64,000 bases of DNA from contig NZ_QPCG01000001.1 in assembly GCF_003351025.1 (NCBI RefSeq), positions 1,433,949-1,497,948 of the forward strand. The letters are read 5' to 3'. Below are positions 51,202 to 60,363 of the stretch, one piece after another. This DNA comes from Mucilaginibacter endophyticus. Lineage in GTDB: Bacteria; Bacteroidota; Bacteroidia; Sphingobacteriales; Sphingobacteriaceae. How positions within the stretch are numbered: position 1 is the stretch's first letter; every line of letters starts with the position of its first letter. Under the pieces are notes generated by a model. The model had not been told where the DNA came from. It ran no database searches and saw only the letters and a program-made list of their open reading frames with translations. The position numbers and the translations under genes are program-made.

Positions 51202-52638
51202 ATGGCTACGAATATTTTGATTGCCGACCAAGAAACACACTTCTTTAGCGACGTGTGTAAAAACTTCGATCACGCTGCACAATTCACCAAACACGATGCA
51301 GGCCTGCTTGATCAAATTAAATCATGTAACAGTGTTTACCGCTTCCGTTTCCCTATCCGTAAAGGAAACAGTTTTGAGGTAATTGACGCATGGCGTGTTG
51401 AGCATTCGCACCACCAGTCGCCAACCAAAGGCGGTATCCGTTATAGTGAAATGGTGAACGAGGATGAGGTGATGGCCCTCGCCGCGCTCATGACCTACAA
51501 ATGCGCCATTGTTAATGTTCCTTTCGGCGGCGCCAAAGGCGGTATCAAAATAAACCCTAAAAACTACACCGTAAGCGAGCTGGAAAACATCACCCGCCGG
51601 TACACTGTAGAGTTAATCAAAAAGAACTTTATCGGCCCAAGCATTGATGTGCCTGCCCCGGACTATGGATCGGGCGAGCGTGAAATGAGCTGGATTGCTG
51701 ATACCTATGCTACCATGAACCCTGGCCAATTGGATGCTATGGGTGCTGTAACTGGTAAGCCTATTGCCCTGCACGGCATTGCCGGCAGGAGGGAAGCTAC
51801 CGGTCGTGGTGTGGCTATAGCTACCCGCGAGTGTGTGAGCGTTGGAGAGGATATGCAAAAGATTGGCTTGTTGCCGGGCTTATCTGGCAAAAGAGTAATT
51901 GTGCAAGGTCTTGGTAATGTAGGCTATTACTCTGCCAAGTTCCTGTCAGAAATGGGTGCTATAATAGTTGGTTTGTGTGAGTTTGAAGGCGCTATTTATA
52001 ACGAGAACGGTTTAGATATTGAGGCCGTGTTCCAGCATCGTAAGGCAACCGGTTCTATTTTAGGTTACGCTGCCGCAATACAGGAGTTTACCAATACCAT
52101 GGAAGGTCTTGAGCAGCCATGCGATATCCTGGTGCCTGCCGCCCTTGAAAACCAGATCACCGAAGCTAATATCCGCAATATCCAGGCTAAGATCATTGTT
52201 GAGGGCGCAAACGGCCCAACATCACCCGAAGCTGAAGCTATATTTTATGCAAACGGCGGTATCATTGTACCCGATATGTTTGCGAATGCCGGCGGTGTAA
52301 CCGTATCTTATTTTGAATGGTTAAAGAACCTGAGCCACGTAGCTTTTGGCCGTATGAACCGTAGGTTTGAAGAAAATTCTAATTTGAACCTGGTGAATAT
52401 GGTTGAGGGGATTACCGGTGTAGCTTTGACCCCAATTCAGCGTTCAACTATTATCAAAGGTGCTTCGGAGTTGGAACTGGTAAATTCAGGTTTGGAAGAT
52501 ACTATGATCCGCTCATATCACGAGATCCGGGAGATATACAAAAGTAATCCTGATATTGGTACCTTGCGTAATGCGGCGATGGTTGGTGCTATCAACAAAA
52601 TAGCGGTATCTTATCAAAACTTGGGTATCTGGCCATAA
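51202..52638 (+). CDS. Glu/Leu/Phe/Val dehydrogenase (glutamate dehydrogenase)
   Basis: A 478-residue amino-acid dehydrogenase. The substrate and catalytic region contains [11 protein letters not shown] and [16 protein letters not shown] Rossmann domain with [13 protein letters not shown] follows and [12 protein letters not shown] is also typical. This type catalyses oxidative deamination of glutamate to 2-oxoglutarate, or the reverse, with NAD(P). The length is slightly above that of the smallest GluDH. It stands in the middle of the ccm set with no link by function. A terminator follows. Confidence 0.93.
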   Translation: MATNILIADQETHFFSDVCKNFDHAAQFTKHDAGLLDQIKSCNSVYRFRFPIRKGNSFEVIDAWRVEHSHHQSPTKGGIRYSEMVNEDEVMALAALMTYKCAIVNVPFGGAKGGIKINPKNYTVSELENITRRYTVELIKKNFIGPSIDVPAPDYGSGEREMSWIADTYATMNPGQLDAMGAVTGKPIALHGIAGRREATGRGVAIATRECVSVGEDMQKIGLLPGLSGKRVIVQGLGNVGYYSAKFLSEMGAIIVGLCEFEGAIYNENGLDIEAVFQHRKATGSILGYAAAIQEFTNTMEGLEQPCDILVPAALENQITEANIRNIQAKIIVEGANGPTSPEAEAIFYANGGIIVPDMFANAGGVTVSYFEWLKNLSHVAFGRMNRRFEENSNLNLVNMVEGITGVALTPIQRSTIIKGASELELVNSGLEDTMIRSYHEIREIYKSNPDIGTLRNAAMVGAINKIAVSYQNLGIWP

Positions 52639-52665
52639 TTAAGGATTTAATAGTTTTATATATAG

Positions 52666-52698
52666 CGAGGTGGGTTTGAAAAAGCCCGCCTCGTTTTT
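52666..52698 (+). terminator. Terminator after glutamate dehydrogenase
   Basis: A stem of CGAGGTGGGTTT with AAAGCCCGCCTCG (two G-U pairs) from 52666 to 52693, followed by TTTTTG. Typical rho-independent form. Confidence 0.85.
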
Positions 52699-52748
52699 GT
52701 TTAGATGGTCACGTAAGAATTGAGTTTTGAATAGTTTTCGCATCTTTA

Positions 52749-53279
52749 TTGCGTATACAAGATGATGCTAAAATTAGGAATCAGCAAAAACAAAAAAATA
52801 AAGAGCGCCAGTTAAAAACCAAAAGATTGAAAATAGCAGAATCTGCTTTTTGGGGTGTATCGGTTGTATCTTTTTTTTACGCGCTCGACAAACTTGATGA
52901 CACGTTTGTTAAGCTTTTACCCGTACTGTTTGTATGGGGGCTGTCAGGCTTGATAGTATCTGTTTTTCTTGTTAAGGATATGAAAGTTTTTTGGGCAGGT
53001 GTTATTTTCTCGGGAGCAATATTCGTTGCTTTACCATTGCTTTTAAATGATTTTTTTTCTGATAAGGAACAACAGGTTTTTAAGGTTAGCATCAGGCATA
53101 AACATCATGAGCACTCGAGAAGCCGGGCATCTGCCGAAGTAGAATTTGGAGGAATTGAGAAGAATGTAACCGCTGTAGACAATAAACAGGTTGATACATC
53201 TTCATACATTTTGCTTACGGTAAGCAAAGGGTATTTAGGGTATTATCTTATGAAAGACACCAAATTCGTAAAAGATTAA
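52749..53279 (+). CDS. Unrecognised membrane protein, 176 residues
   Basis: A protein with a charged N-terminal coiled-coil-like region (about 1-30), three hydrophobic segments (about 33-48, 54-75 and 82-98), and a soluble C-terminal half without known domain. It has no in-frame ATG near the start, and TTG at 52749 is the only reasonable initiation codon. That raises some doubt about the exact N-terminus. It lies between the GluDH terminator and the structured repeat before ccmE. Confidence 0.6.
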   Translation: MRIQDDAKIRNQQKQKNKERQLKTKRLKIAESAFWGVSVVSFFYALDKLDDTFVKLLPVLFVWGLSGLIVSVFLVKDMKVFWAGVIFSGAIFVALPLLLNDFFSDKEQQVFKVSIRHKHHEHSRSRASAEVEFGGIEKNVTAVDNKQVDTSSYILLTVSKGYLGYYLMKDTKFVKD

Positions 53280-53286
53280 CTTATCC

Positions 53287-53369
53287 GCGATAGGGATTGC
53301 AGCGGATACCGGCCCACGAGCGCAATGCCTGCAGGCGTATGAGCGAAAAGCCCGGGCCGCAGGCATCGC
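53287..53369. ncRNA. Structured repeat, member B
   Basis: Related to 48425-48504 by shared blocks GCGATAGG, AGCGGATACCGGCC, GTATGAGCG and CGGGCCGCAGG, with a closing GCGAT/ATCGC stem. Located just after a gene end and before ccmE. Two small ORFs overlap it on the minus strand but have no support. Confidence 0.5.
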
Positions 53370-53498
53370 CAAAACACGATGACGCTTTTTGCAATCTATC
53401 AAGAATGATTCTAAATAATACATATGTCTTGTAATAAACATTATTCGCTGCACGTTTTGTATTTTTGCAAATCGTTATTTTAATTATATAAACCGCGG

Positions 53499-53909
53499 AT
53501 GAAAAAAAGTGCAATTTTTGGTCTTGTTGTTATCGCTGTAGCTATAGCGGTTATCATTAGTGTTTATTCAAGCTCAAGCACCTATGCTACCTTCGCCGAA
53601 GCGCAGCAAACCAGCAGCGAACTGCATGTAATAGGTCATTTCAGCAAGGGAAAAGAAATGGTTTATGACGCAACTAAAGATGCCAATTATTTTTCATTTT
53701 ATATGAAAGATAATAAAGGCGAGGAGCGTAAAGTTGTTTTTACGGGTACCAAACCTGAAGATTTTGAGCGTTCGGAACAACTTGTACTTACCGGCCAGAT
53801 GGTTGGCAGCGAGTTCCACGCCTCCAAGATCCTGATGAAATGTCCATCCAAATACACACAGGATAAGTTAGAAGTTACAGAAGTAAAGGCTAAGCAAGCC
53901 AGCATTTAA
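53499..53909 (+). CDS. ccmE: Cytochrome c maturation protein CcmE, CxxxY variant
   Basis: A 136-residue heme chaperone with an N-terminal membrane anchor (about 5-23) and an OB-fold soluble domain that ends in KCPSKYTQDK. The heme-binding His of classical CcmE (HxxxY) is replaced by Cys115, four residues before Tyr119. This is the CxxxY type known from Desulfovibrio and archaea, in which heme attaches covalently to the Cys. It starts 32 nt after a TATTTTTG element at 53460-53467 and is 9 nt before ccmF. So the locus belongs to the modified System I. Confidence 0.92.
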   Translation: MKKSAIFGLVVIAVAIAVIISVYSSSSTYATFAEAQQTSSELHVIGHFSKGKEMVYDATKDANYFSFYMKDNKGEERKVVFTGTKPEDFERSEQLVLTGQMVGSEFHASKILMKCPSKYTQDKLEVTEVKAKQASI

Positions 53910-53918
53910 TCATTTTTG

Positions 53919-56381
53919 ATGAATACAGTTTTTAAGGGCGAACACCTTTTACCGGGACAGATCGGCCAGTTTTTTATTGTTCTTTCGTTTGGTGCAGCCC
54001 TGCTGTCATTTATAAGCTATTATTTTGCCACTACTGATGATGCCGGAAAGGCTGATAGCAGCTGGCAACGTTTAGGTCGTTTAGGCTTTTATGTAAACTC
54101 TATCGCCATTGTAGGAATGGGTACCTGCCTGTTCTATGTACTTTACAATCATTATTTTGAATATCATTACGCCTGGGCTTATACTTCGCGTTCGTTGCCT
54201 GTTTTTTACCTGGTATCAGGTTTCTGGAACGGACAAGAGGGAGGGTTTTTACTTTGGGCTTTTTGGCAGGGCGTTTTAGGTAATATCCTTATTGTTAAAG
54301 CCAAATCATGGGAGCGCCCGGTGATGACAGTTGTCGCTTTATCGCAGGTGCTGTTGGCTACCATGGTATTGGGTATCGATATTTTTGGCAAACGTATTGG
54401 CAGCTCGCCATTTTTATTATTGCGCAATTCGGGTATTGAAGCACCAATATTTTCGCAGCCAAACTACCTCGATTTTATAAAAGACGGACAAGGCATGAAC
54501 CCATCACTCCAGAACTACTGGATGGTTATTCACCCGCCAACATTATTCCTGGGTTTTGCATCTATCATTGTTCCATTTGCTTATGCGGTTGCAGGGCTTT
54601 GGCAAAAACGTTATAAAGAGTGGGTTCAGCCTGCTATATCATATGCCTTGTTTGGCTCTATGATATTGGGTACGGGTGTTATCATGGGCTCTTTTTGGGC
54701 GTACGAGTCGCTAAATTTTGGTGGTTTCTGGGCCTGGGACCCGGTTGAAAACGGTTCTATTTTCCCATGGTTAACTATTGTGGCGGCTTTGCACGTATTG
54801 ATTGTTTACAAAAACAGCGGTCACTCGTATTTTACAGCTACTTTTTTGGTGCTGATCAGCTTTGTGCTGGTGTGGTACACATCTTTCCTTTCAAGGAGCG
54901 GTATCCTGGGCGAAAGCTCGGTACATGCCTTTACCGATTTGGGCATGTTCTGGCAACTGGTTATAGGTATCCTGATATTCCTTGCGCTGTCAATTTTTGT
55001 TTTGGTATGGCGATGGAAGGAATTGCCTATCACTAAAAAAGATGAAGAAACTTACTCACGCGAGTTTTGGATGTTTGTGGGGGCTGTGTTTTTAGGCTTG
55101 TCATGTTTCCACCTTATTGTGGTAACGTCGGTACCTGTATGGAACGCTATGTTTGGCACCAAGATAGCACCACCTGCCGATGCTGTTAAGCATTATAACG
55201 TGATCCAGGCATCGTTTGCATTTGTGATAACATTGCTAACCGGTTTTACACAATTTTTGAAATACAAAAAGACAGATATTACCAGGTTCTTCATCACCAC
55301 CGGCGTTTACTTCGTTTTCGCGATATTGGTTACCGCGCTTGTTGTTTACTTAACCGGTGTTTACCGCCTCAACTTTGTGTTTAACCTGATGATGTGCGGT
55401 TCCGTTTATTCGGTAATTGCTAATGGCAAGGTTTTGGCAGACGCATTTAAAGGTAAATTTAAACTGGCCGGTGCCGCTGTAGCTCACATCGGTTTTGGCC
55501 TGCTTTTGGTTGGTTCCATCATTGCAGCTGGTACCAGTAAGATAGTATCCGAAAATGCGAGCGGTGTAGTTAACGTACAGGGCTTTGATGCTAAAGCCGG
55601 TAATGCCCGTGAAAATATTATGATCTACAAAAACACCCCGGTAAAAATGGGCGATTATACAGTTACCTACCTTGGCGACTCGATATCATCACCGTACCAT
55701 TTTTACAGGGTGAATTATAAAAAGGTAGATGCCAGTGGTAAAGTGCTTGAAGAGTTTGTGTTAAAACCAAAAGTACAGGCCAGCCGCGATGCAGGAATGG
55801 CTTCATCACCGGATACTAAACATTACCTGTTTAATGACCTTTATACCCACGTTACAGCTATCCCAAGCGAAGGTTTTGCTATGCAGGGCGAAGCTGGGCA
55901 CGACGAAGGTAACGACGATAAGAACTATGATGAGCCGGTAGCCCATGAGGTTGCCATAGGTGATACTATCAGGTACCGTGATGGCTTTATGATAGTTAAG
56001 TCATTAAATAAACAAGCAACAGTTCAAAATATTCCGCTTACTGCCAATGATGTGGCTATAGGTGCCAATATTGAAGTGCATGGCCATGATGGTAAAGTTT
56101 ATAACGCCGAGCCTGTATTCATGATCAGGGGTGGTAATGTTTTTGATTTTGCCCGTAAGGTTGATGATGCCGGTTTAAAACTGCGTTTTTCGAGGATCAA
56201 TCCTGAAAATAAAAAAGTAGAGATCACCGTTTATCAGCAGCCGCAAAATAAACGGCCATGGATCGTGATGCGTGCCATCAGCTTCCCGTATATCAACTTC
56301 TTCTGGAGTGGTACAATCATTATGGTTATCGGCTTCCTGCTTTCTATCCAAAGGCGTAATAAAGAACTTAAAACCGTTTAA
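53919..56381 (+). CDS. ccmF: Heme lyase CcmF (CcsA-type)
   Basis: An 820-residue membrane protein with about 14-16 hydrophobic helices. The WWD heme-handling motif is GGFWAWDPVENGSIFPW, read in parts, and a WNGQEGG stretch is in the first third. A large soluble domain of about 260 residues lies near the C-terminus, followed by a last helix. CcmF transfers heme from CcmE to apocytochromes. The frame is open one codon earlier at TTG, but the ATG at 53919 is used. No CcmH or CcmG gene follows, as in the CxxxY system. Confidence 0.94.
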   Translation: MNTVFKGEHLLPGQIGQFFIVLSFGAALLSFISYYFATTDDAGKADSSWQRLGRLGFYVNSIAIVGMGTCLFYVLYNHYFEYHYAWAYTSRSLPVFYLVSGFWNGQEGGFLLWAFWQGVLGNILIVKAKSWERPVMTVVALSQVLLATMVLGIDIFGKRIGSSPFLLLRNSGIEAPIFSQPNYLDFIKDGQGMNPSLQNYWMVIHPPTLFLGFASIIVPFAYAVAGLWQKRYKEWVQPAISYALFGSMILGTGVIMGSFWAYESLNFGGFWAWDPVENGSIFPWLTIVAALHVLIVYKNSGHSYFTATFLVLISFVLVWYTSFLSRSGILGESSVHAFTDLGMFWQLVIGILIFLALSIFVLVWRWKELPITKKDEETYSREFWMFVGAVFLGLSCFHLIVVTSVPVWNAMFGTKIAPPADAVKHYNVIQASFAFVITLLTGFTQFLKYKKTDITRFFITTGVYFVFAILVTALVVYLTGVYRLNFVFNLMMCGSVYSVIANGKVLADAFKGKFKLAGAAVAHIGFGLLLVGSIIAAGTSKIVSENASGVVNVQGFDAKAGNARENIMIYKNTPVKMGDYTVTYLGDSISSPYHFYRVNYKKVDASGKVLEEFVLKPKVQASRDAGMASSPDTKHYLFNDLYTHVTAIPSEGFAMQGEAGHDEGNDDKNYDEPVAHEVAIGDTIRYRDGFMIVKSLNKQATVQNIPLTANDVAIGANIEVHGHDGKVYNAEPVFMIRGGNVFDFARKVDDAGLKLRFSRINPENKKVEITVYQQPQNKRPWIVMRAISFPYINFFWSGTIIMVIGFLLSIQRRNKELKTV

Positions 56382-56391
56382 CTATTGTTAA

Positions 56392-57102
56392 ATGGATATT
56401 GCCAGGCATCAGTATGAAATAGCTCAGCATGGTTTTTCTGTTGTTGAGCATATTTATACTGATGCTGAAGTAAACGAAATCATCTCCACTATTGAGCATG
56501 CAGATAAGACTGGTCCGCTGTTCAGGCAAACGGAAGATCTGTTTGCTATAAGACAGTTTCTAAGAGCTGTACCCGAAGTAAACCCACTGATTTTTACAGA
56601 TAAATTAAAAGCCTGCTTGCAACAACTGTTTGGCGATGGATATTTCGCTGTTAAATCAATTTATTTTGATAAACCCGAAGTATCTAATTGGTTTGTGGCT
56701 TGGCACCAGGATTTAACCATTTCGGTTGATAAAAAGTTTAACATTGCCGGTTACGGTCCCTGGACGGTTAAGCATAACCAGTTTGCTGTGCAGCCGCCAT
56801 TAAATATCCTGCAGAATAATTTTACAATCCGAATTCACCTGGATGATACCGACGAAGGCAACGGTGCCTTGAAGGTGTTACCGGGTTCACATCTTAAGGA
56901 AGTCTATCGTCCCGAAAATATCGACTGGCAGCAGGAAACCGAAGTAAGCTGCAACGTACAAGCAGGCGGTATCATGATCATGCGACCGCTGCTTATGCAC
57001 GCGTCAAACCGCACCTCCAATAATAAAAAGAGGAGGGTAGTACATATTGAGTTTAGCAGGGTTGAACTGCCTGCCGGGATTGGTTGGGCGGAAAGACAAT
57101 AA
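56392..57102 (+). CDS. Phytanoyl-CoA dioxygenase (PhyH) family protein
   Basis: A 236-residue Fe(II)/2-oxoglutarate-dependent oxygenase. The iron ligands HxD are His105 and Asp107 (AWHQDLTIS), the second His is His203 (LMHASNR) and Arg207 binds 2-oxoglutarate. The substrate is unknown; family members hydroxylate lipids, mitomycin or other small molecules. It starts 10 nt after ccmF but is not known to take part in cytochrome maturation. It ends close to a convergent alpha/beta hydrolase gene. Confidence 0.93.
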   Translation: MDIARHQYEIAQHGFSVVEHIYTDAEVNEIISTIEHADKTGPLFRQTEDLFAIRQFLRAVPEVNPLIFTDKLKACLQQLFGDGYFAVKSIYFDKPEVSNWFVAWHQDLTISVDKKFNIAGYGPWTVKHNQFAVQPPLNILQNNFTIRIHLDDTDEGNGALKVLPGSHLKEVYRPENIDWQQETEVSCNVQAGGIMIMRPLLMHASNRTSNNKKRRVVHIEFSRVELPAGIGWAERQ

Positions 57103-57106
57103 TCCG

Positions 57107-58027
57107 CTACCCCTTCAAAAACGAAAGTATCTTAGCATTCACCGTATCGGCTTTTTCAATCATTGGTAAATGTGCTGCGCCATCAACCGGGAAGAAGTCG
57201 GTTTTTAATACGCTGCGGATAGAATCACTGAAACGTGGTAATACTGTTTTATCTGCTTTACCCCATATCAATAATACATTTTTACCCGCGCTGTTGAGGC
57301 AGATATAGCTTTGTTTGCCATTTTGATTATAGTTATACATGGTTGAAACCAAAGCGTTTCTGAAACCTTTATACCTCATTTGAGGTAAGTATCGTTTTAC
57401 CCATTCAGGATGCACTTTTGGATAAAGGAAATCGGACGTTTGCCCGTTTGCGCGTTCATCAGAATTTACGGCTTCATTATACAAAGTAAAATACTGCGGT
57501 GCTGTAGGCTTTTTTTGCTCATATACCGGATCGACAAGGATTACCTTGTTGATGAGCTCGGGGTGGCTGCAGGTAAAGCTGGTTACTACAGCTCCACCAA
57601 AAGATACACCCGCTAAATTTATTTTTCCTGTTAACTTAAGCTCCTTAATAAGCTCAAGCAACTGCGTGTTGTAAAGTTCCTGGTTGTAAGTAACATTTGG
57701 CCTGTCCGAATAGCCGCGGCCGTACATATCATAGCGTAATACCCGGTAACCCTTTTTTATCAGAAAATCATACGTTGGATCCCATATATAATAAGGTACG
57801 CTGAACCCATGGACAAGTATAACTACTTGGGCACTGTCCGGCCCTTCAAGCTGGTAATGAGTTATCCCCTGGCTTAGTTTGATGAAGCTTCCGGGAACGT
57901 TTTTGCGCTCTGCATCGGTTAAGGTTTTGGTTTCTTTATTATTATATCTGTAGAAGCCGTAAAGTATTAATGACGCGGCCCCGACAAGAAATATCACAAT
58001 AATGATGCTTACTTTAAGTATTTTCAT
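57107..58027 (-). CDS. Alpha/beta hydrolase, membrane-anchored or exported
   Basis: A 306-residue alpha/beta-hydrolase with an N-terminal helix (about 5-27) acting as an anchor or signal. The catalytic Ser142 is in the elbow GVSFGG, with Asp in LLIWGKADKTV and His in DGAAHLPMIE. An oxyanion motif HGFS is near 73-76. Substrate is unknown; ester, lipid or lactone hydrolysis are possible. Convergent with the PhyH gene, 4 nt between the stops. Divergent from the DUF2520 gene. Confidence 0.92.
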   Translation of the reverse strand: MKILKVSIIIVIFLVGAASLILYGFYRYNNKETKTLTDAERKNVPGSFIKLSQGITHYQLEGPDSAQVVILVHGFSVPYYIWDPTYDFLIKKGYRVLRYDMYGRGYSDRPNVTYNQELYNTQLLELIKELKLTGKINLAGVSFGGAVVTSFTCSHPELINKVILVDPVYEQKKPTAPQYFTLYNEAVNSDERANGQTSDFLYPKVHPEWVKRYLPQMRYKGFRNALVSTMYNYNQNGKQSYICLNSAGKNVLLIWGKADKTVLPRFSDSIRSVLKTDFFPVDGAAHLPMIEKADTVNAKILSFLKG

Positions 58028-58108
58028 GCGGTAGTAGATGTTGGTTTCTAAAGTACAGAAATATTTATACTACAGATAGTTAAATAATTTATTCATTGTA
58101 AAGAATAT

Positions 58109-58891
58109 ATGAACATTACTATAATTGGTTCCGGAAACGTTGCTACACACATGGCAGCCGCGTTTAAAAATGCCGGGCACCGCATTGTTCAGGTTTATAG
58201 CCGCGATATTCAACACGCTTCATTACTGGCCTATCACGTTGGTGCCGAAGCCATAGATAATCTTGCCGATATCAATTCGGATACCGGATTATTTGTTGTT
58301 TCGGTTAAGGATGATGCCATAGCAACAATTGCTGAAGCATTGTCGGCGCATCAAAAGTTAATAGTACATACCTCCGGTTCAACCGAGTTGAGCACTTTAC
58401 TGGCTTTTACGTCCAATGCAGGCGTTTTTTATCCGCTGCAAACCTTTAGCAAGATAAAGGAGCTCGATTTCAGATCTGTCCCGCTCTGTCTTGAAGCGGC
58501 CAACGATACCATCCTTGCAGATTTAAAGCAACTTGCATTTACCATTAGCAATAATGTATATACAGTAAGCTCTGCGCAGCGCAGGATATTACATTTGGCA
58601 GCGGTATTTGCTTGTAACTTCCCTAACTATCTATATAGCGTAGCACAGGACTTGCTGGCACAGTATCAACTGGAGTTTGATCTGTTGCGCCCGTTGATTT
58701 TGGAGACGGCACAGAAGGTGCTTGAGCAGGAACCGCGCAATGTGCAAACCGGTCCGGCTGTGCGGAATGATGCAGGTACAATGGCTGCTCATATGCAGTT
58801 GTTAAGCGATATGCCTATGTTACAGGAAGTTTATACTTTATTAAGTCAGGGTATTATCAAAAACAATAAAGGGCTTACGGCAGACGAGTAA
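58109..58891 (+). CDS. Rossmann-like protein of the DUF2520 family
   Basis: A 260-residue protein with an N-terminal NAD(P)-binding motif GSGNVATH (7-14) and an F420-dependent-oxidoreductase-like fold. A C-terminal DUF2520 helical domain (about 128-255) contains RRILHLAAVFACNFPNY. The family, of uncertain enzymatic function, resembles ketopantoate and 6-phosphogluconate dehydrogenase domains. It is 19 nt before the ferredoxin gene; its end overlaps that gene's -7 element. Possibly a metabolite reductase that uses ferredoxin, by position only. Confidence 0.87.
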   Translation: MNITIIGSGNVATHMAAAFKNAGHRIVQVYSRDIQHASLLAYHVGAEAIDNLADINSDTGLFVVSVKDDAIATIAEALSAHQKLIVHTSGSTELSTLLAFTSNAGVFYPLQTFSKIKELDFRSVPLCLEAANDTILADLKQLAFTISNNVYTVSSAQRRILHLAAVFACNFPNYLYSVAQDLLAQYQLEFDLLRPLILETAQKVLEQEPRNVQTGPAVRNDAGTMAAHMQLLSDMPMLQEVYTLLSQGIIKNNKGLTADE

Positions 58892-58897
58892 TTTTGT

Positions 58898-58905
58898 TAC
58901 TTTTG
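58898..58905 (+). promoter_or_regulatory. -7 promoter element of the ferredoxin gene
   Basis: TACTTTTG at 58898-58905 matches the Bacteroidota TAnnTTTG and lies 5 nt before the ATG. The -33 region lacks a good TTTG, so the ferredoxin may be expressed both from here and from upstream. Confidence 0.4.
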
Positions 58906-58910
58906 CTTAA

Positions 58911-59243
58911 ATGAACATTTATAAAATAAAGGTCAATTTCGAGGAAAAAGGGCACGAAAGCGTTGAGTTGCCTATTGCCGAGGGAGAATCTGTATTAGAC
59001 GTATGCCTGGAGAATGGCATAGAACTACAGCACAATTGCGGTGGTGTTTGCGGATGCAGCACCTGCCATGTTTACGTAAACAAAGGGATGGATAACATCC
59101 AGGAGATATCCGATAAGGAAGAGGATTTTATTGACAGGGCTGTTAACCCGCGTATCAATTCGCGTTTGGGCTGCCAGTGTGTGATTGTTGATGGCGACAT
59201 TGAAGTTACCCTGCCTGATCAATCGCAGTTTTTAGGCCACTAA
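58911..59243 (+). CDS. fdx: [2Fe-2S] ferredoxin
   Basis: A 110-residue adrenodoxin-type ferredoxin. Ligands are Cys43, Cys49, Cys52 (CGGVCGCSTC) and Cys88 in RLGCQC. An extra Cys46-like residue (Cys47) and Cys90 lie beside them. It donates electrons to Fe-S assembly or to oxygenases. Downstream, in the same direction, is iscX, 90 nt away. The isc operon itself is not here. The ferredoxin and IscX pair suggests roles in Fe-S cluster biogenesis. Confidence 0.93.
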   Translation: MNIYKIKVNFEEKGHESVELPIAEGESVLDVCLENGIELQHNCGGVCGCSTCHVYVNKGMDNIQEISDKEEDFIDRAVNPRINSRLGCQCVIVDGDIEVTLPDQSQFLGH

Positions 59244-59333
59244 TATTTGCTTTGATCCGTTTAAAACAATAAATAAAACGTATAACTTACAGCGTATTAG
59301 TGTTACCCCAGTTAGTACGAAAAATCAATAAAA

Positions 59334-59576
59334 ATGAGCGACAATAAATTTGCCTTGCCAATTCATTGGAATGATTATGAAGATATTGCCATTGAACTTT
59401 ATGAAAAGTTTGGTGACGATTTTGACGAATCAAGAATATACCGGATCCGTTTTACCGAACTGCTGGAGTGGGTATTAAGCCTGCCTAATTTTGCCGGTAC
59501 CCGTGCCGAATCAAACGAAGGCCATCTTGAGCAGATCCAATCAGCCTGGGTATACGAGTGGCGTGATAATCAATAG
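59334..59576 (+). CDS. iscX: Fe-S assembly protein IscX
   Basis: An 80-residue acidic protein matching IscX/YfhJ: HWNDYEDIAIELYEKFGDDF near the start (given in part), FTELLEWVLSLPNF and the LEQIQSAWVYEW end. IscX binds iron and the desulfurase IscS and adjusts the rate of cluster synthesis. It stands 90 nt after a ferredoxin gene. In E. coli it is the last gene of the isc operon, next to fdx, so the two-gene pairing is kept here without the rest. Confidence 0.93.
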   Translation: MSDNKFALPIHWNDYEDIAIELYEKFGDDFDESRIYRIRFTELLEWVLSLPNFAGTRAESNEGHLEQIQSAWVYEWRDNQ

Positions 59577-59696
59577 TTGGTAGTTTCGAATTAGCAGTTT
59601 GCAGGTTTGTAAACGCAAACTTTTAAATCAAAAGGGAATCGGTGAGGTCAACAAGTTATTTGTTAAATCGCCAAAAAAGCTGGAGCAATCATTATA

Positions 59697-60218
59697 ATGG
59701 AATCATTCCTGAATAAATTAAAAGATATTACTACCCTCATTTTTGATGTGGATGGCGTTTTAACCGATGGCTCTGTTTTTGTAACAGACACCGGCGAGCA
59801 AAGCCGGGCGTTTAACATTAAAGATGGTTACGCGCTGCAATTGGCTGTTAAATGTGGTTATAATGTTTGTGCCATATCGGGCAGCCGCTCAAAAAGCGCT
59901 ATGTACCGTTTAAATAGCCTGGGGATCCAGGATGTTTACATGGGTACACATACTAAATCTCAAAGATTTAAGATCTATCTTGAAGAAAAAAGCATCATAG
60001 CTACCAATGTATTGTACATGGGCGATGATATTCCTGACCTGGAAGTGATGAAACTTGCCGGCTTGCCGGTTTGCCCTGCTGATGCTGTTGAAGAGATCAA
60101 AGCCGTTAGTGCCTATGTATCACCGTACGGTGGTGGTAAAGGCTGCGCCCGCGATATTATCGAAAAAGTGCTCAAAGTTCAGGACAAATGGATGAGCAAG
60201 CAAGCCTACAGCTGGTAG
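59697..60218 (+). CDS. kdsC: KDO 8-phosphate phosphatase KdsC
   Basis: A 173-residue HAD-superfamily C0-type phosphatase without cap domain. Asp17 and Asp19 are in FDVDGVLTDG, and a second motif with NVLYMGDDIPDLEVM. It removes phosphate from 3-deoxy-D-manno-octulosonate 8-phosphate in lipopolysaccharide synthesis. Length is standard. It is in the same direction as maf, 145 nt away, with an inverted repeat of ATGATC/GATCAT words between them. Confidence 0.92.
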   Translation: MESFLNKLKDITTLIFDVDGVLTDGSVFVTDTGEQSRAFNIKDGYALQLAVKCGYNVCAISGSRSKSAMYRLNSLGIQDVYMGTHTKSQRFKIYLEEKSIIATNVLYMGDDIPDLEVMKLAGLPVCPADAVEEIKAVSAYVSPYGGGKGCARDIIEKVLKVQDKWMSKQAYSW

Positions 60219-60363
60219 ATCGTAGTTCATAGTTGATAGATCATGGTTCATGGAATTAGCCCAGCATATCAGGGTGACAAACAGTTTTGCTGCTGCTATG
60301 ATCTATGAACTATTTGCCATGAACTAATCAATCCTGTTACCATCATCTATGAATTAAAAAAAT

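Noticed and set aside
53235..53514. Two minus-strand ORFs (72 and 77 residues)
   Set aside because: They lie over structured repeat B and the ccmE upstream region and have no support.
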